Of a stretch of DNA of 64,000 bases, positions 1-8,587 are shown piece after piece. The notes beneath the pieces were generated by a model, which saw nothing but the letters and a program-made list of their open reading frames with translations, ran no database searches and had not been told where the DNA came from. The stretch is from Chryseobacterium artocarpi. Its GTDB lineage: Bacteria; Bacteroidota; Bacteroidia; Flavobacteriales; Weeksellaceae. The stretch's first letter is position 1, and the number at the start of each line of letters is the position of its first letter. The position numbers were made by a program, and so were the translations under genes. The stretch spans positions 620,001 through 684,000 of the forward strand of contig NZ_MAYH01000012.1 of the NCBI RefSeq assembly GCF_001684975.1. Direction: 5' to 3'.

Positions 1-68
1 AATAAAAAACAAAAATAAGCTGTTGGAAAACATAAAGACAGAGAATATAATGTAACATGCTATTTTTT

Positions 69-107
69 GCCACGAATTCACGAATTATTTATTAGTGCAT
101 TCGTGGC
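69..107. repeat. Imperfect palindrome, REP-like
   Basis: A 9-bp arm GCCACGAAT (69-77) is matched by ATTCGTGGC (99-107), and the pairing extends inward by three more pairs after one mismatch. It lies in the gap before the first gene and is not followed by a T tract in the + direction, so it is more like an intergenic repeat palindrome than a terminator. Only one copy of this exact sequence was noticed in the window. Confidence 0.5.
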
Positions 108-241
108 TATATAATATAATCTCCCACATATTAAGCAGATAACTACTGAAAATCTTTGATTTTCTAGCGCCTTAAAAACAGCATGTTGTTTCATTTATTC
201 GCGCCTTCCAACAATCATAAAAGCAATCTTCAGATTCAGAT

Positions 242-1516
242 ATGGAAAATAAAAAAACTAACCCAAAGAAAAAGCAGGGAAAATCCCTGACCAAAAGAAT
301 TACAGGATGGCTCCATCTATGGCTGGGACTTGTCTCAGGAATCATTGTACTTACGGTAACCCTTTCAGGAACCGTTTTTGTGTTTTGTGATGAAATTGTA
401 GATCTCTGTGCCGGAAATGCAAAATACATTCAGGCTCCGGCTCATGCAAAAAAAATGATACCCGAAGAATTACTTGTTAAATTTCATGAACAGGTTCCGG
501 ACAGAAAAGCCTTTTACTTCGATACATACAAAGAAGCAGGCAGAACTTTCCGTGTGGCATCAGCAACCAAGCCTCCCAAAGATAAAAATGCAGACAAAGC
601 AGACAAACCCAAAGGAAAAGGTCGTGGTCCCAGAGGTGTTTTTGCCTATCATTATCTAGACCCTTATACCGGTAAAGTAATGGGTTCTACAAAAAGCTAT
701 GAATTCTTTTATGTTGTTGCCCATATTCACGCTCAATTATTGGCAGGTAAATTCGGTAAAACAGTGGTGGGAGTAGCATCTATCATATTTTTCATTCAAT
801 TAATTGGTGGATTGATCCTTTGGTGGCCCAAGAAATGGAACAAAACAACAAGGACGACAGCATTTAAAATCAAATCCGGAACAAAATGGAGAAGAAAAAA
901 TTACGACTTCCATAATGTCTTCGGCTTTTATTCATTGCTTCCGGCTGTCTTTATCACCATTACCGGATTGATCATGGCGTATAAGGTTTTAACAGATCTT
1001 ACCCAGGTTACTTTTGGAGGAGCTCCGGATGCCCATAAAATCGCTGAAAAATACGAACCGAAATTTGATCCCGACAAAAAAGCATTGTCTTTTACAGACT
1101 TTATTGATAGAGGTTTTAAAGAAATTCCGGAAGCTAAGCAGATTAGAATGAGTATTCCAAGAAAAGATTCTGCAACGGTTTATAATGTAGTTGCTGCAAA
1201 ATTTATCGGATTGAAAAGCATTATTGACGGAAAAAGTAAAGAAGTCAATAAATATACAGGTGATGAGATCAATTATCCAAAAGAAGTCCTGATGCATGAA
1301 GTGATTGAACACATGAACTTCGACCTGCACGTGGGATATTGGGGCGGAATGTTTGGGAAAATCTTCACTTTCGTGATCGGAATTATATGTACCAGCCTTC
1401 CTGTTACAGGATTTTTAATCTGGTGGGGAAGAAGAAATAAATCACCAAAAAAGAACAAAGAAATTAAAAATATTCATCAACACAGAAAAGAATCCCATCA
1501 TGAACAATTGGTTTAA
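242..1516 (+). CDS. PepSY-associated TM domain membrane protein
   Basis: A 424-aa inner-membrane protein with four hydrophobic segments near residues 22-48, 170-195, 225-250 and 375-398, each fitting the PepSY_TM architecture, with W/G-rich ends such as GGLILWWPKKW. The soluble stretch after TM1 carries a Lys/Gly-rich insert around 110-132. In Bacteroidetes and Proteobacteria such proteins sit next to TonB receptors and are linked to iron-siderophore reduction or uptake; that role is inferred here. The ATG follows an AT-rich leader, and the stop overlaps the start of the following esterase, so the two are probably co-transcribed and translationally coupled. Confidence 0.85.
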   Translation: MENKKTNPKKKQGKSLTKRITGWLHLWLGLVSGIIVLTVTLSGTVFVFCDEIVDLCAGNAKYIQAPAHAKKMIPEELLVKFHEQVPDRKAFYFDTYKEAGRTFRVASATKPPKDKNADKADKPKGKGRGPRGVFAYHYLDPYTGKVMGSTKSYEFFYVVAHIHAQLLAGKFGKTVVGVASIIFFIQLIGGLILWWPKKWNKTTRTTAFKIKSGTKWRRKNYDFHNVFGFYSLLPAVFITITGLIMAYKVLTDLTQVTFGGAPDAHKIAEKYEPKFDPDKKALSFTDFIDRGFKEIPEAKQIRMSIPRKDSATVYNVVAAKFIGLKSIIDGKSKEVNKYTGDEINYPKEVLMHEVIEHMNFDLHVGYWGGMFGKIFTFVIGIICTSLPVTGFLIWWGRRNKSPKKNKEIKNIHQHRKESHHEQLV

Positions 1517-2555
1517 AATTTTACTTTTATCAGGATTATCATTTTTCACCCTTGGAAAAGCTCAGGAAAAAGTAACCATAGGAGAGAAGCAGAACGTATT
1601 TTCTAAAGTATTAAATGAAAACAGAGAAATATGGATTCATCTTCCGAAAACTTATAATGATAAAGAAATCAATCCCGCAAAATATCCGGTAATCTATCTG
1701 TTAGACGGAGAAATTAATTTTGAATATTATACGGGACTGTCCGATTTTATTGCCAGAACTCCTTACGCAGACATTCCGGAATGTATTGTTGTAGGAATTA
1801 AAAATACGGAGCGTACAAGAGACCTGACACCCACAAAATCTCAAAAGAAAAGTCCGGTAAATCCCGAGGTAACTCTTTTCGCAGATAGCGGTGGCGGTGA
1901 AAACTTTGTGAAATTTTTACAGGAAGAACTGAAACCTTTTATCAATAAAAATTACAGAACTCAGGATTATTCTATATTGGTAGGGCACTCATTCGGAGGA
2001 TTATTTGCCATCAATACTTTTCTTATGCATCCGGATTACTTCAATGCTTATGTAGCAAATGACCCAAGTTTATGGTGGGACAATGAAGTAAGTATTACGA
2101 GAACTAAAGAATATCTGGAAAAGAATAAAAAATTTCCTGCTCATAAAATGCTGTATGTTTCTCAGGCAGACAATGAAGAAAAACAGAAAAACTGGAATTC
2201 AGACATGACACAGGCTATTGAGAAATTCAAAGGAATTGTAGAGAAAAATGGCTCTCTGAATTACAAACACACCTTTTTTCCGGGAGAAGTTCACGGAACA
2301 GTTTCTTATCCGGGAAATTATGAAGCTTTAAAATTTATATTCAAAGGCTTTAGAACGGATATTAAACAGTTGGCAAAAAATCCTGGTTTGCTGGAAGAAG
2401 ATTATAAGCAGTTTTCCAAAAAAATGGGAACAGAATTCTTTCCATCTGAATCTTATCTGAATATAGTTCTTAAATTTATGAAAAGCAATGACTTCAAAGA
2501 ACCTGAAACTTATTTTATGAATCTGAAAAACAAACTTTATCCTAAGGTTAAATAA
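1500..2555 (+). CDS. Secreted alpha/beta-hydrolase (esterase D / Fes-like)
   Basis: A 351-aa protein with an N-terminal signal peptide ending near LGKAQ (residue about 22) and a putative-esterase (PF00756-like) fold. The nucleophile elbow GHSFGG lies near residue 163 and a likely catalytic His is in GEVHG near 264. It overlaps the PepSY gene by 17 nt, which implies an operon. Periplasmic members of this family hydrolyse carboxylic esters, including ferric enterobactin-type trilactones; pairing with PepSY makes siderophore ester cleavage plausible, but the substrate cannot be read from sequence. Confidence 0.85.
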   Translation: MNNWFKILLLSGLSFFTLGKAQEKVTIGEKQNVFSKVLNENREIWIHLPKTYNDKEINPAKYPVIYLLDGEINFEYYTGLSDFIARTPYADIPECIVVGIKNTERTRDLTPTKSQKKSPVNPEVTLFADSGGGENFVKFLQEELKPFINKNYRTQDYSILVGHSFGGLFAINTFLMHPDYFNAYVANDPSLWWDNEVSITRTKEYLEKNKKFPAHKMLYVSQADNEEKQKNWNSDMTQAIEKFKGIVEKNGSLNYKHTFFPGEVHGTVSYPGNYEALKFIFKGFRTDIKQLAKNPGLLEEDYKQFSKKMGTEFFPSESYLNIVLKFMKSNDFKEPETYFMNLKNKLYPKVK

Positions 2556-2584
2556 TTGATATATAATATAAAAGGATGAAAATA

Positions 2585-2618
2585 GAGGTGTGTTGATGAA
2601 TGTTCAATGCACCTCATT
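2585..2618 (+). terminator. Intrinsic terminator-like hairpin after esterase
   Basis: GAGGTG (2585-2590) pairs with CACCTC (2610-2615), partly extended inward, and is followed by ATTTTA. It lies 30 nt after the esterase stop and closes the PepSY-esterase operon. Confidence 0.55.
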
Positions 2619-2653
2619 TTATATACAATTTCAAACTTCATTTGTATGAAAAT

Positions 2654-2689
2654 AAAAAGCAAACCGATACATTCACAGGTTTGCCTTTT
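2654..2689 (-). terminator. Terminator for the minus-strand lipoprotein gene
   Basis: AAAAGCAAACC and GGTTTGCCTTTT form a stem with one bulge and a 13-nt loop. Read on the minus strand it ends in a T run just after the stop of the lipoprotein gene. Confidence 0.6.
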
Positions 2690-2715
2690 ATCATATTTAA
2701 AGATTCTGCTGATCT

Positions 2716-3720
2716 TTAATGTCTATTATCACACTTTATTTCAAGCTCCGTTTTATCCTTATCTATAAAGGTAATCATTGGGCATCCAAAAGAAGCAGAA
2801 GAAAAATTAAAAACTACAGGAGCCTTTCCTTTAAAAAGAATACCCGTCCATTGAGCAGAATAATTGACATCATCATTTTCCGTTTTTTCAAGCGGATAGA
2901 ATTCTACACCATCGTCATTGATAAATGTTTTTTCAAACACTTTTTCATTGTGTTCATTAATGACAACCAATTTACGTTCCTGTGTTCCGTACTCCTCAAG
3001 AAGGTCTTGTACATAGTAGGTAAGATTATCATATTTGGATTGGTAAATACCGCCATATTTAAGCTTTGAACCTGAAAAATATTTTTTCTGAACATCATTA
3101 CCGGCTTTTTCCCATTTGATCATTTTCATTTTATTCTCTACAAAAGGGTTTCTATTCCCAAAGTAAGCTAAAGAATTGGTATACTTGTCGAAAATATCCA
3201 TACTTTTCTGATTATCAATCTGGAATCCTACCATATAAGAATCCGAATCAATTTCTTCTCCTTCTGTGGTATATGGAGAAAGATAAGCTACGGTTTTCAG
3301 CTTATTTACCGGGATTTTTTGTAGTTTATTCGCGCCGTAGTTATAAAGATATAATGTATCACTTTCGGCAATATGACTCCCATTCAATAGCTTTTTTCTG
3401 TATTGATTATCCAGTTCCACATGTCCCATGTTGGAAAAAGGAACTTCCTTTTGTTTTTTTAGAAATTCTATCGGAACTGCCTGTTTATCATGATAAATAT
3501 CGGATACAGAAATGAAAGAATCCATAAGCTCGTTACGCTGTATGGTTGAAATATTGAAAATGTTGAAATTCTTAAAATCTATTTCCTCTTCAGTCTTTAC
3601 CGTTTGTACAGAATCCTTTGTGATTGTTGGTGGATTCTCAACCGGTTTTTTTTCATCCTTTTTACAGCTGATAATTACCAGTGGTAAAAATAATAGCGCT
3701 ATGGCTGTATTAATCTTCAT
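2716..3720 (-). CDS. Predicted lipoprotein of unknown function
   Basis: A 334-aa protein with a clear lipoprotein signal: a hydrophobic segment followed by the lipobox-like IISC with Cys near residue 19, then a Lys/Glu-rich stretch (KKDEKKP). The mature part is polar with no recognised catalytic motif. It is transcribed on its own, converges on the esterase operon and has its own terminator. Outer-membrane or periplasmic anchoring follows from the signal; function is unknown. Confidence 0.75.
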   Translation of the reverse strand: MKINTAIALLFLPLVIISCKKDEKKPVENPPTITKDSVQTVKTEEEIDFKNFNIFNISTIQRNELMDSFISVSDIYHDKQAVPIEFLKKQKEVPFSNMGHVELDNQYRKKLLNGSHIAESDTLYLYNYGANKLQKIPVNKLKTVAYLSPYTTEGEEIDSDSYMVGFQIDNQKSMDIFDKYTNSLAYFGNRNPFVENKMKMIKWEKAGNDVQKKYFSGSKLKYGGIYQSKYDNLTYYVQDLLEEYGTQERKLVVINEHNEKVFEKTFINDDGVEFYPLEKTENDDVNYSAQWTGILFKGKAPVVFNFSSASFGCPMITFIDKDKTELEIKCDNRH

Positions 3721-3751
3721 TATTTAAGAATATTTGAATTTATCTTTTGAA

Positions 3752-4606
3752 TTATATTTTATAATAAGGTTGTGAATAGTATTTGCTAGGTTTGATGTAA
3801 GCTATATTTCTCTTAGAATCAAAGATCCAGATAAACCTGCGAAGCATGTCTGCCCCAAAATAACTTACATTTTGAGTTTTAAGATCTCCGGCAAAAAATC
3901 CAATAGAAAGATCCTTAAAGACAAAATGCTCAAGCTTAAAAAAAGGAAGGACAGCTTGTTTCGTGATCAGACTTTCCCCTTTTGAGTTTTTCAGTGTTTT
4001 CTCTCCCAAAACCTTTAATTTCTTATCCAATTGATTTTCTTCTGTAAAATCATTACTGTAGAGTATTCCTCCTGAATAGCCAGACTGAATAGCAAAATAA
4101 GCTTCCTGCTGCCGAACTCCATCCACCACATTATCTGCTGAAATATAAAAAGCATCATGATCCATCATGATACTAATGGGTTGGAAACCTGTTAAGTCTG
4201 GTTGTTTTTCATTGTAGATTACAAATTGATTGTTATCATAATCAATTTTAAAAGTTTTCCCTTCAAAAAGAGCTGTTCCTATTTTTCCGTCTGCTTCAGG
4301 ACCTGTCAACTGGTTATCCATGAAGCTGATGTTTTTCCAACTGAGATTTCCAATATCAACCGTATTATTATCACTTATTTCTTCTTTATTAAAGATAATA
4401 TGATCTGCCTTACGTTGCTTATCAGGAGAAATAGCACCGTCTTTCATTGCAATCTGAAACATAAGGTGCAATGAATCTTTTTTATTAACAAGCGTTTTTA
4501 CAATGATATTATTAGACTTTGTAATCCGAAAAGGAATGGTTTGCTGAGCCTTTGCTCCTGAAAATCCTATAGATAACAGGAATAAGATATTGATTTTTTT
4601 AAGCAT
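3752..4606 (-). CDS. Secreted retropepsin-like protein, apparently without catalytic Asp
   Basis: A 284-aa protein with a signal peptide ending near GAKAQ. The arrangement (IPFRITKSNNIIV, a loop, then DGKIGTALFEG and DYDNNQFVIY) resembles secreted flavobacterial aspartyl-protease-like proteins, but where DTG is expected the sequence reads FQIAMKDGAI. A second canonical DTG/DSG is also not visible. It is therefore likely a non-catalytic relative, in contrast to the protein at 15473-16324, which has both motifs. It lies 31 nt downstream of the lipoprotein gene start, on the same strand. Confidence 0.6.
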   Translation of the reverse strand: MLKKINILFLLSIGFSGAKAQQTIPFRITKSNNIIVKTLVNKKDSLHLMFQIAMKDGAISPDKQRKADHIIFNKEEISDNNTVDIGNLSWKNISFMDNQLTGPEADGKIGTALFEGKTFKIDYDNNQFVIYNEKQPDLTGFQPISIMMDHDAFYISADNVVDGVRQQEAYFAIQSGYSGGILYSNDFTEENQLDKKLKVLGEKTLKNSKGESLITKQAVLPFFKLEHFVFKDLSIGFFAGDLKTQNVSYFGADMLRRFIWIFDSKRNIAYIKPSKYYSQPYYKI

Positions 4607-4644
4607 TATTCGCGATTGGTGTTTAAACCTTTAAAATTACCCAT

Positions 4645-4652
4645 TATCTTTG
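4645..4652 (+). promoter_or_regulatory. Bacteroidetes -7 element TATCTTTG
   Basis: TATCTTTG matches TAnnTTTG and lies 21 nt before the ATG of the Crp/Fnr gene. No TTG at the ideal spacing was found, so only the -7 box is supported. Confidence 0.45.
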
Positions 4653-4673
4653 GAACACCAAAAATAAAATGAG

Positions 4674-5192
4674 ATGGTTGAACATTTACTTCAAAGCGGA
4701 ATCTCTTGGGAAGAAAAAGAATTCAGCCGGAATGAATTTCTGAAAATTCCTGGAAGTACAGATACTCATATCTATTTTATAGAAAAAGGCAGCGTAAGAA
4801 TCTTCATGACTGATGAAAGTGAAGAAAGAATCATTCGTTTTGGATATACAGGGAATATTATCGTTTCTCTGGACTCATTTCTCTCCGGAAAAGCATCCGA
4901 TCTTTCCATTCAGGCGATTAAAAAAACTATAGTGAAAATAGCTGCAAAAAAAGATTTCTATGAATTCATCTATGCCTGTGAAGAACACATGAAGTTCTGG
5001 ATACAGATTCTGGAAGATTTAGTATTACAGCAATTGGAAAGAGAAAAAGATTTATTGATCAATGCACCTGCAGAACGTTTTGAACGAGTATTGAAACGGA
5101 GCCCTCAATTATTTCAGGAAGTTCCCAATAAATATATTGCCAACTATTTAAGAATGTCTCCAGAAACCCTTTCAAGGCTTAAAAAATCTTGA
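4674..5192 (+). CDS. Crp/Fnr-family transcriptional regulator
   Basis: A 172-aa protein with a cyclic-nucleotide-binding-like beta-barrel in the first two thirds (IYFIEKGSVRIF, then RIIRFGYTGNIIVSLDSFL) and a short C-terminal helix-turn-helix (KYIANYLRMSPETLSRLKK). The consensus phosphate-binding motif of cAMP receptors is not intact, so the ligand is unknown. It is shorter than classical CRP (about 210 aa), as is usual for Bacteroidetes members of this family. The next gene on the same strand is DinB-like. Confidence 0.85.
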   Translation: MVEHLLQSGISWEEKEFSRNEFLKIPGSTDTHIYFIEKGSVRIFMTDESEERIIRFGYTGNIIVSLDSFLSGKASDLSIQAIKKTIVKIAAKKDFYEFIYACEEHMKFWIQILEDLVLQQLEREKDLLINAPAERFERVLKRSPQLFQEVPNKYIANYLRMSPETLSRLKKS

Positions 5193-5244
5193 TTTCAATC
5201 AATATTTAAGAACAGAATGATTCGGAAATTTGTCAAAAAATAAC

Positions 5245-5793
5245 ATGAAGATTTCAACCATATCATTGTTAAATGAATTAAAAGACAAAACTGAAAATCA
5301 TTTACAATATGCGGAAACATTTTTGCTTAAATCTGAAAATGAATTGAATTTCAGAATTTCCACAGACAGTTGGAGCGTATTGGAATGCCTTGAACATCTG
5401 AATCTTTACGGCGATTTTTACATTCCGGAAGTTACCCAAAGAATCTCTTCCTCCAAAACCTCATTCAAACCGGATTTCAACCCCGGAATTCTTGGAAACT
5501 ATTTTGCTAAAAGCATGCTTCCAAAGGAAAAACTCAATAAAATGAGGACTCTTAAGACAATGAATCCGATCCATAGCCAATTGAATAAAGAGGTTGTGGA
5601 AAAATTTATTCTGCAACAGAAACAATGGCTTGAGTTATTAGAAAAAGGAAGGGAAATCGATCTTGAAAAAACAAAAACTTCAATCAGTATTTCAAAACTA
5701 ATCACTTTAAAGCTGGGAGATACATTCCGGTTTGTGACCTATCATAATGCAAGGCATATTGCTCAGGCGATTCAGGTTTTAAAGAATAAATAA
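5245..5793 (+). CDS. DinB-family protein
   Basis: A 182-aa protein with the four-helix DinB/YfiT-like pattern: an N-terminal helix, WSVLECLEHLNLYGDFY with a His likely to bind metal, and YHNARHIAQAIQVL near the C-terminus. These His residues form the metal triad of DinB-like putative metalloenzymes. A TTG start 15 nt upstream (5230) is possible, but ATG 5245 is preferred. It lies 52 nt after the Crp/Fnr regulator and 35 nt before the Ogt gene, so the three may be co-expressed. Confidence 0.8.
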   Translation: MKISTISLLNELKDKTENHLQYAETFLLKSENELNFRISTDSWSVLECLEHLNLYGDFYIPEVTQRISSSKTSFKPDFNPGILGNYFAKSMLPKEKLNKMRTLKTMNPIHSQLNKEVVEKFILQQKQWLELLEKGREIDLEKTKTSISISKLITLKLGDTFRFVTYHNARHIAQAIQVLKNK

Positions 5794-5828
5794 AGGTATG
5801 TATTCCGAAAAAGAGTAATTTTAAACTA

Positions 5829-6341
5829 ATGGAAATCATATACCAAAAAACAATACAAACTCCATTGGGAGAAATGATAGCCTGTGCTGTAGATCAGGGA
5901 ATATGTTTGCTTGAATTTACAGACAGGAAAAATATTGAGAAGCAATTCAAAGCGCTGTCAAAAACTTTAAAAGCTGAAATTGTAGAAAAAGAACATTTTC
6001 ACTTTCAAAAATTAGAAGAAGAACTGCAAGAATATTTTGAAGGGAAAAGATCGCAGTTTAATGTCCCTTTATTTACTACAGGAACGGAATTTCAGGAGAA
6101 AGTATGGCAGTTGCTTCGTGAAATTCCGATGGGAGAAACCAGAACCTATAAACAACAATCCGAATTTTTAGGAAATCCTAAAGCAATAAGAGCTGTAGGA
6201 ACAGCCAATGGAATCAATAAAATAGCTATTTTGATTCCTTGTCACCGCGTTATTGGCTCCAGTGGAGAATTGGTGGGGTACGCAGGAGGAATCTGGAGAA
6301 AACAAAAATTATTGGAACTGGAGAAAGCTATTTTATTTTGA
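5829..6341 (+). CDS. ogt: Methylated-DNA--protein-cysteine methyltransferase
   Basis: A 170-aa protein with the hallmark active site IPCHRVIGSSG, where Cys138 accepts the alkyl group from O6-methylguanine in a suicide reaction. The upstream helix-turn-helix region GETRTYKQQSEFLGNPKAIRAVG and the downstream LVGYAGG complete the family signature. The length is typical of Ogt/MGMT single-domain proteins (no Ada domain). It repairs DNA in the cytoplasm. Neighbours on both sides are on the + strand. Confidence 0.95.
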   Translation: MEIIYQKTIQTPLGEMIACAVDQGICLLEFTDRKNIEKQFKALSKTLKAEIVEKEHFHFQKLEEELQEYFEGKRSQFNVPLFTTGTEFQEKVWQLLREIPMGETRTYKQQSEFLGNPKAIRAVGTANGINKIAILIPCHRVIGSSGELVGYAGGIWRKQKLLELEKAILF

Positions 6342-6370
6342 TTTTCGTAATTTTAAGCAAAAATTTACAC

Positions 6371-6973
6371 GTGAAAAAGTTATTAATAGCAGTTTGCATT
6401 TCAGTTTCAGCGTTCACTTTTGCACAGGACTATTCTGTGCCAGCGGCAAGCCCGCGTCAGAAGGTAGAACAGCAGTTTTCTATGTCTAAAATTTCTGTAG
6501 ACTATGGAAGACCGGGAGTAAAAGGACGTAAGATTTTTGGAGAACTTGTTCCTTACGGTCAGGTTTGGAGAGCGGGAGCTAACTCATCTACAAAAGTGAC
6601 CTTCGGACAGGCAGTTAATTTTGGGGGGAAAAATGTTCCTGCAGGAACTTATGGGTTATTCATTGTTCCTACTGAAAAAGAATGGAAAGTAATCCTTAAT
6701 AAAGACTTCCAACAATGGGGAGCATATACTTATGATCCTAAACAGGATGTAGTAGATGTTACTGTGCCGGTAAATAAGTTGGCAGACAAGCAGGAGTGGT
6801 TTGAAATCACCCTGAATCCTACAGATGAAAACTCAGGAAATTTGGTAATCAAGTGGGATATGGCTCAGGCTGAAATTCCATTGAAACCAACAAAATTAGA
6901 TACTGTAATCAAGATTTCTGACAAATTAAAAGAAATCAAGAAAATAGAATCAGATTCTAACAAAAAAGGATAA
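6371..6973 (+). CDS. Secreted DUF2911-family protein
   Basis: A 200-aa protein starting at GTG 6371, chosen because it gives a proper signal peptide (MKKLLIAVCISVSAFTFAQ); the longer reading from 6239 would overlap ogt by about 100 nt. The mature domain shows DUF2911 features: SVDYGRPGVKGRKIFG, VPYGQVWRAGAN and VPAGTYGLF. The function of DUF2911 is unknown, but it is common in Bacteroidetes as a periplasmic protein. It ends 3 nt before the next gene. Confidence 0.85.
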   Translation: MKKLLIAVCISVSAFTFAQDYSVPAASPRQKVEQQFSMSKISVDYGRPGVKGRKIFGELVPYGQVWRAGANSSTKVTFGQAVNFGGKNVPAGTYGLFIVPTEKEWKVILNKDFQQWGAYTYDPKQDVVDVTVPVNKLADKQEWFEITLNPTDENSGNLVIKWDMAQAEIPLKPTKLDTVIKISDKLKEIKKIESDSNKKG

Positions 6974-6976
6974 GAA

Positions 6977-7504
6977 ATGAATTTTTCTGTTCAACCTGTT
7001 TTAGAAAATGAAGAATTTCAATTAATCCCCTTACAGCAAGGGGATTTTGAATCTTTATATGAAGTGGCTTCCGATCCAAAAGTATGGGAGCAGCATCCAA
7101 ACAAAGATCGTTATCAAAGAGAAATTTTTGAAAACTTTTTTAGAGGAGCTATAGAAAGTAAAGGAGCTTTCAAAATCGTTGAGAAATCTACCGGCGATGT
7201 ATTAGGAAGCAGCCGTTATTACAACTTTGATCAAGATGATAATCATATTTTCATAGGATATACTTTCTACGGAACAAAATCCTGGGGAAAAGGGATCAAT
7301 CCACAAGTAAAAAAACTGATGTTAGATTATATCTTTCAGTTTGTAGATAAGGTTCATTTTCATATCGGGAAAGAAAATTATCGCTCACAAAAAGCGTTGG
7401 AAAAATTAGGGGGTGAAAAAATAGCAGAAGAGGAAGTTGCCTACTTTGCAGAACCCACGAGAACAAATTTTGTATACGAGATCAAAAAAGAAAACTGGAT
7501 ATGA
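6977..7504 (+). CDS. GNAT-family N-acetyltransferase
   Basis: A 175-aa protein of the RimJ/RimL type: N-terminal LIPLQQGDFESLYEVASD, an acceptor-side strand (DVLGSSRYYNFDQ), the acetyl-CoA loop region (YGTKSWGKGINPQVKKLML) and a late strand with ENYRSQKALEKLGG. It probably acetylates an amine, perhaps a protein N-terminus or small molecule. It is tightly packed between DUF2911 (3 nt) and the cupin gene (ATGA overlap), so this is an operon. Confidence 0.9.
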   Translation: MNFSVQPVLENEEFQLIPLQQGDFESLYEVASDPKVWEQHPNKDRYQREIFENFFRGAIESKGAFKIVEKSTGDVLGSSRYYNFDQDDNHIFIGYTFYGTKSWGKGINPQVKKLMLDYIFQFVDKVHFHIGKENYRSQKALEKLGGEKIAEEEVAYFAEPTRTNFVYEIKKENWI

Positions 7505-7872
7505 AAAAATATAAAATTCAGCAATCGCCATTCGTAGTTCCTACCAATGATGGGAAACTCATTGAAGAACATTGGGGAAATTCTACAGGTAATTCAAATG
7601 TTTCCATTGCTCATATGGTAGCACCTCCGGATTGGAGTGAACCACATCAGACACCGGAATTTGATGAATTTACATATATTATCTCAGGAAAAAAACAATT
7701 TGAAATAGACGGTGAGATTGTGGTTTTAGAGAAAGGACAAAGTATCCTTATCGAAAAAGGAGCAAGAATCCGTTATAGCAATCCGTTTTCAGAAGCCTGT
7801 GAATATCTGGCTATTTGCCTTCCTGCATTTTCTATGGAATTGGTAAACAGAGAAGTGGAAGGAGTAGATTAA
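7501..7872 (+). CDS. Small cupin-domain protein
   Basis: A 123-aa single-domain cupin. Motif 1 is represented by EPHQTPEFDEFTYIISG and motif 2 by the later IEKGARIRYSNP segment. Metal ligands are only partly conserved (His in motif 1, Glu nearby). The start overlaps the stop of the GNAT gene (ATGA), giving translational coupling. The substrate is unknown. Confidence 0.8.
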   Translation: MKKYKIQQSPFVVPTNDGKLIEEHWGNSTGNSNVSIAHMVAPPDWSEPHQTPEFDEFTYIISGKKQFEIDGEIVVLEKGQSILIEKGARIRYSNPFSEACEYLAICLPAFSMELVNREVEGVD

Positions 7873-7920
7873 ATCGATTGATTGTCTATTAAAACGATAA
7901 GACTTTAATGATATAAATAA

Positions 7921-7952
7921 AAATAACCTTATTTCTAAGGTTATTTTTTTGT
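7921..7952 (+). terminator. Intrinsic terminator
   Basis: AAATAACCTTA and TAAGGTTATTT form an 11-bp stem around a TTTC loop and are followed by a T run. It ends the DUF2911-GNAT-cupin operon. Confidence 0.85.
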
Positions 7953-8114
7953 TTAAGAATAATGGAGTTATTTAATCTTAAAAAATAGGATTGGAGAATC
8001 AGTCAGTTAGATATTCGGTCATCATATTATCTGGTATTCATGCATGTAATCTTCAATTATTTTGTAAGTTCGCGCGCTGAAAACTATTAACGGATTCAAC
8101 TTTTATTAAGATAT

Positions 8115-8492
8115 ATGAAAAACAAATTATCGATCGTATTATTACTGGGAATCGCACTTTCTACAACTTCATGTGCCTCTATTTTTACAGGAACCAGTGA
8201 TAAAATCACTTTTAATTCAACTCCGGAAGGAGCTACGGTATTCCATAAAGGAATTGAAAAATGTGTTACACCTTGCGTAACGCCCATTCCAAGGTCTTTG
8301 AGCAAACAAACTATTACTTTTAAGAAAGAAGGATTTAATGATAAGGAAGTAAAATTGACCAAAAATTTCAATCCGGTGACATTATTGAATATTCTTTTTG
8401 GTGGTGCCATCGGTGTGGGAATTGATGCGGCTACAGGTTCTTTAACTAAATATTCTCCAAAAGCATATACTGCTGAACTGGAAGCAAAATAA
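8115..8492 (+). CDS. PEGA-like lipoprotein
   Basis: A 125-aa protein with a lipoprotein signal (hydrophobic stretch, then TTSCASIF with Cys about residue 20). The segment ITFNSTPEGATVFHKG fits a PEGA-type beta repeat, and a later Gly-rich hydrophobic stretch (NILFGGAIGVGIDAATG) is typical of small flavobacterial outer-membrane lipoproteins. Two extra Cys residues (KCVTPCVTP) could form a disulfide. The long opposite-strand reading over the same DNA is a shadow. Function unknown. Confidence 0.8.
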   Translation: MKNKLSIVLLLGIALSTTSCASIFTGTSDKITFNSTPEGATVFHKGIEKCVTPCVTPIPRSLSKQTITFKKEGFNDKEVKLTKNFNPVTLLNILFGGAIGVGIDAATGSLTKYSPKAYTAELEAK

Positions 8493-8512
8493 TTCTGATC
8501 ATTGAGCAATAC

Positions 8513-8557
8513 AACAATGTACCAATTTCTGAATATATCAATTATTGGTACATTGTT
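8513..8557. repeat. 14-bp perfect palindrome in a convergent gap
   Basis: AACAATGTACCAAT (8513-8526) is exactly complementary to ATTGGTACATTGTT (8544-8557). It lies between convergent genes and has no strong T tract on either side, so it may be a repeat-type palindrome or a weak bidirectional terminator. Confidence 0.6.
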
Positions 8558-8587
8558 AAACTGTTAGATTGTTTCATCGCATAAGCG

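Noticed and set aside
172..429. 85-aa minus-strand frame before and over the PepSY gene
   Set aside because: It overlaps a convincing membrane protein gene and has no domain or signal.
8096..8509. 137-aa open frame on the minus strand over the PEGA lipoprotein gene
   Set aside because: The + strand reading has a lipoprotein signal and a recognisable domain; the opposite frame has neither and is a shadow.
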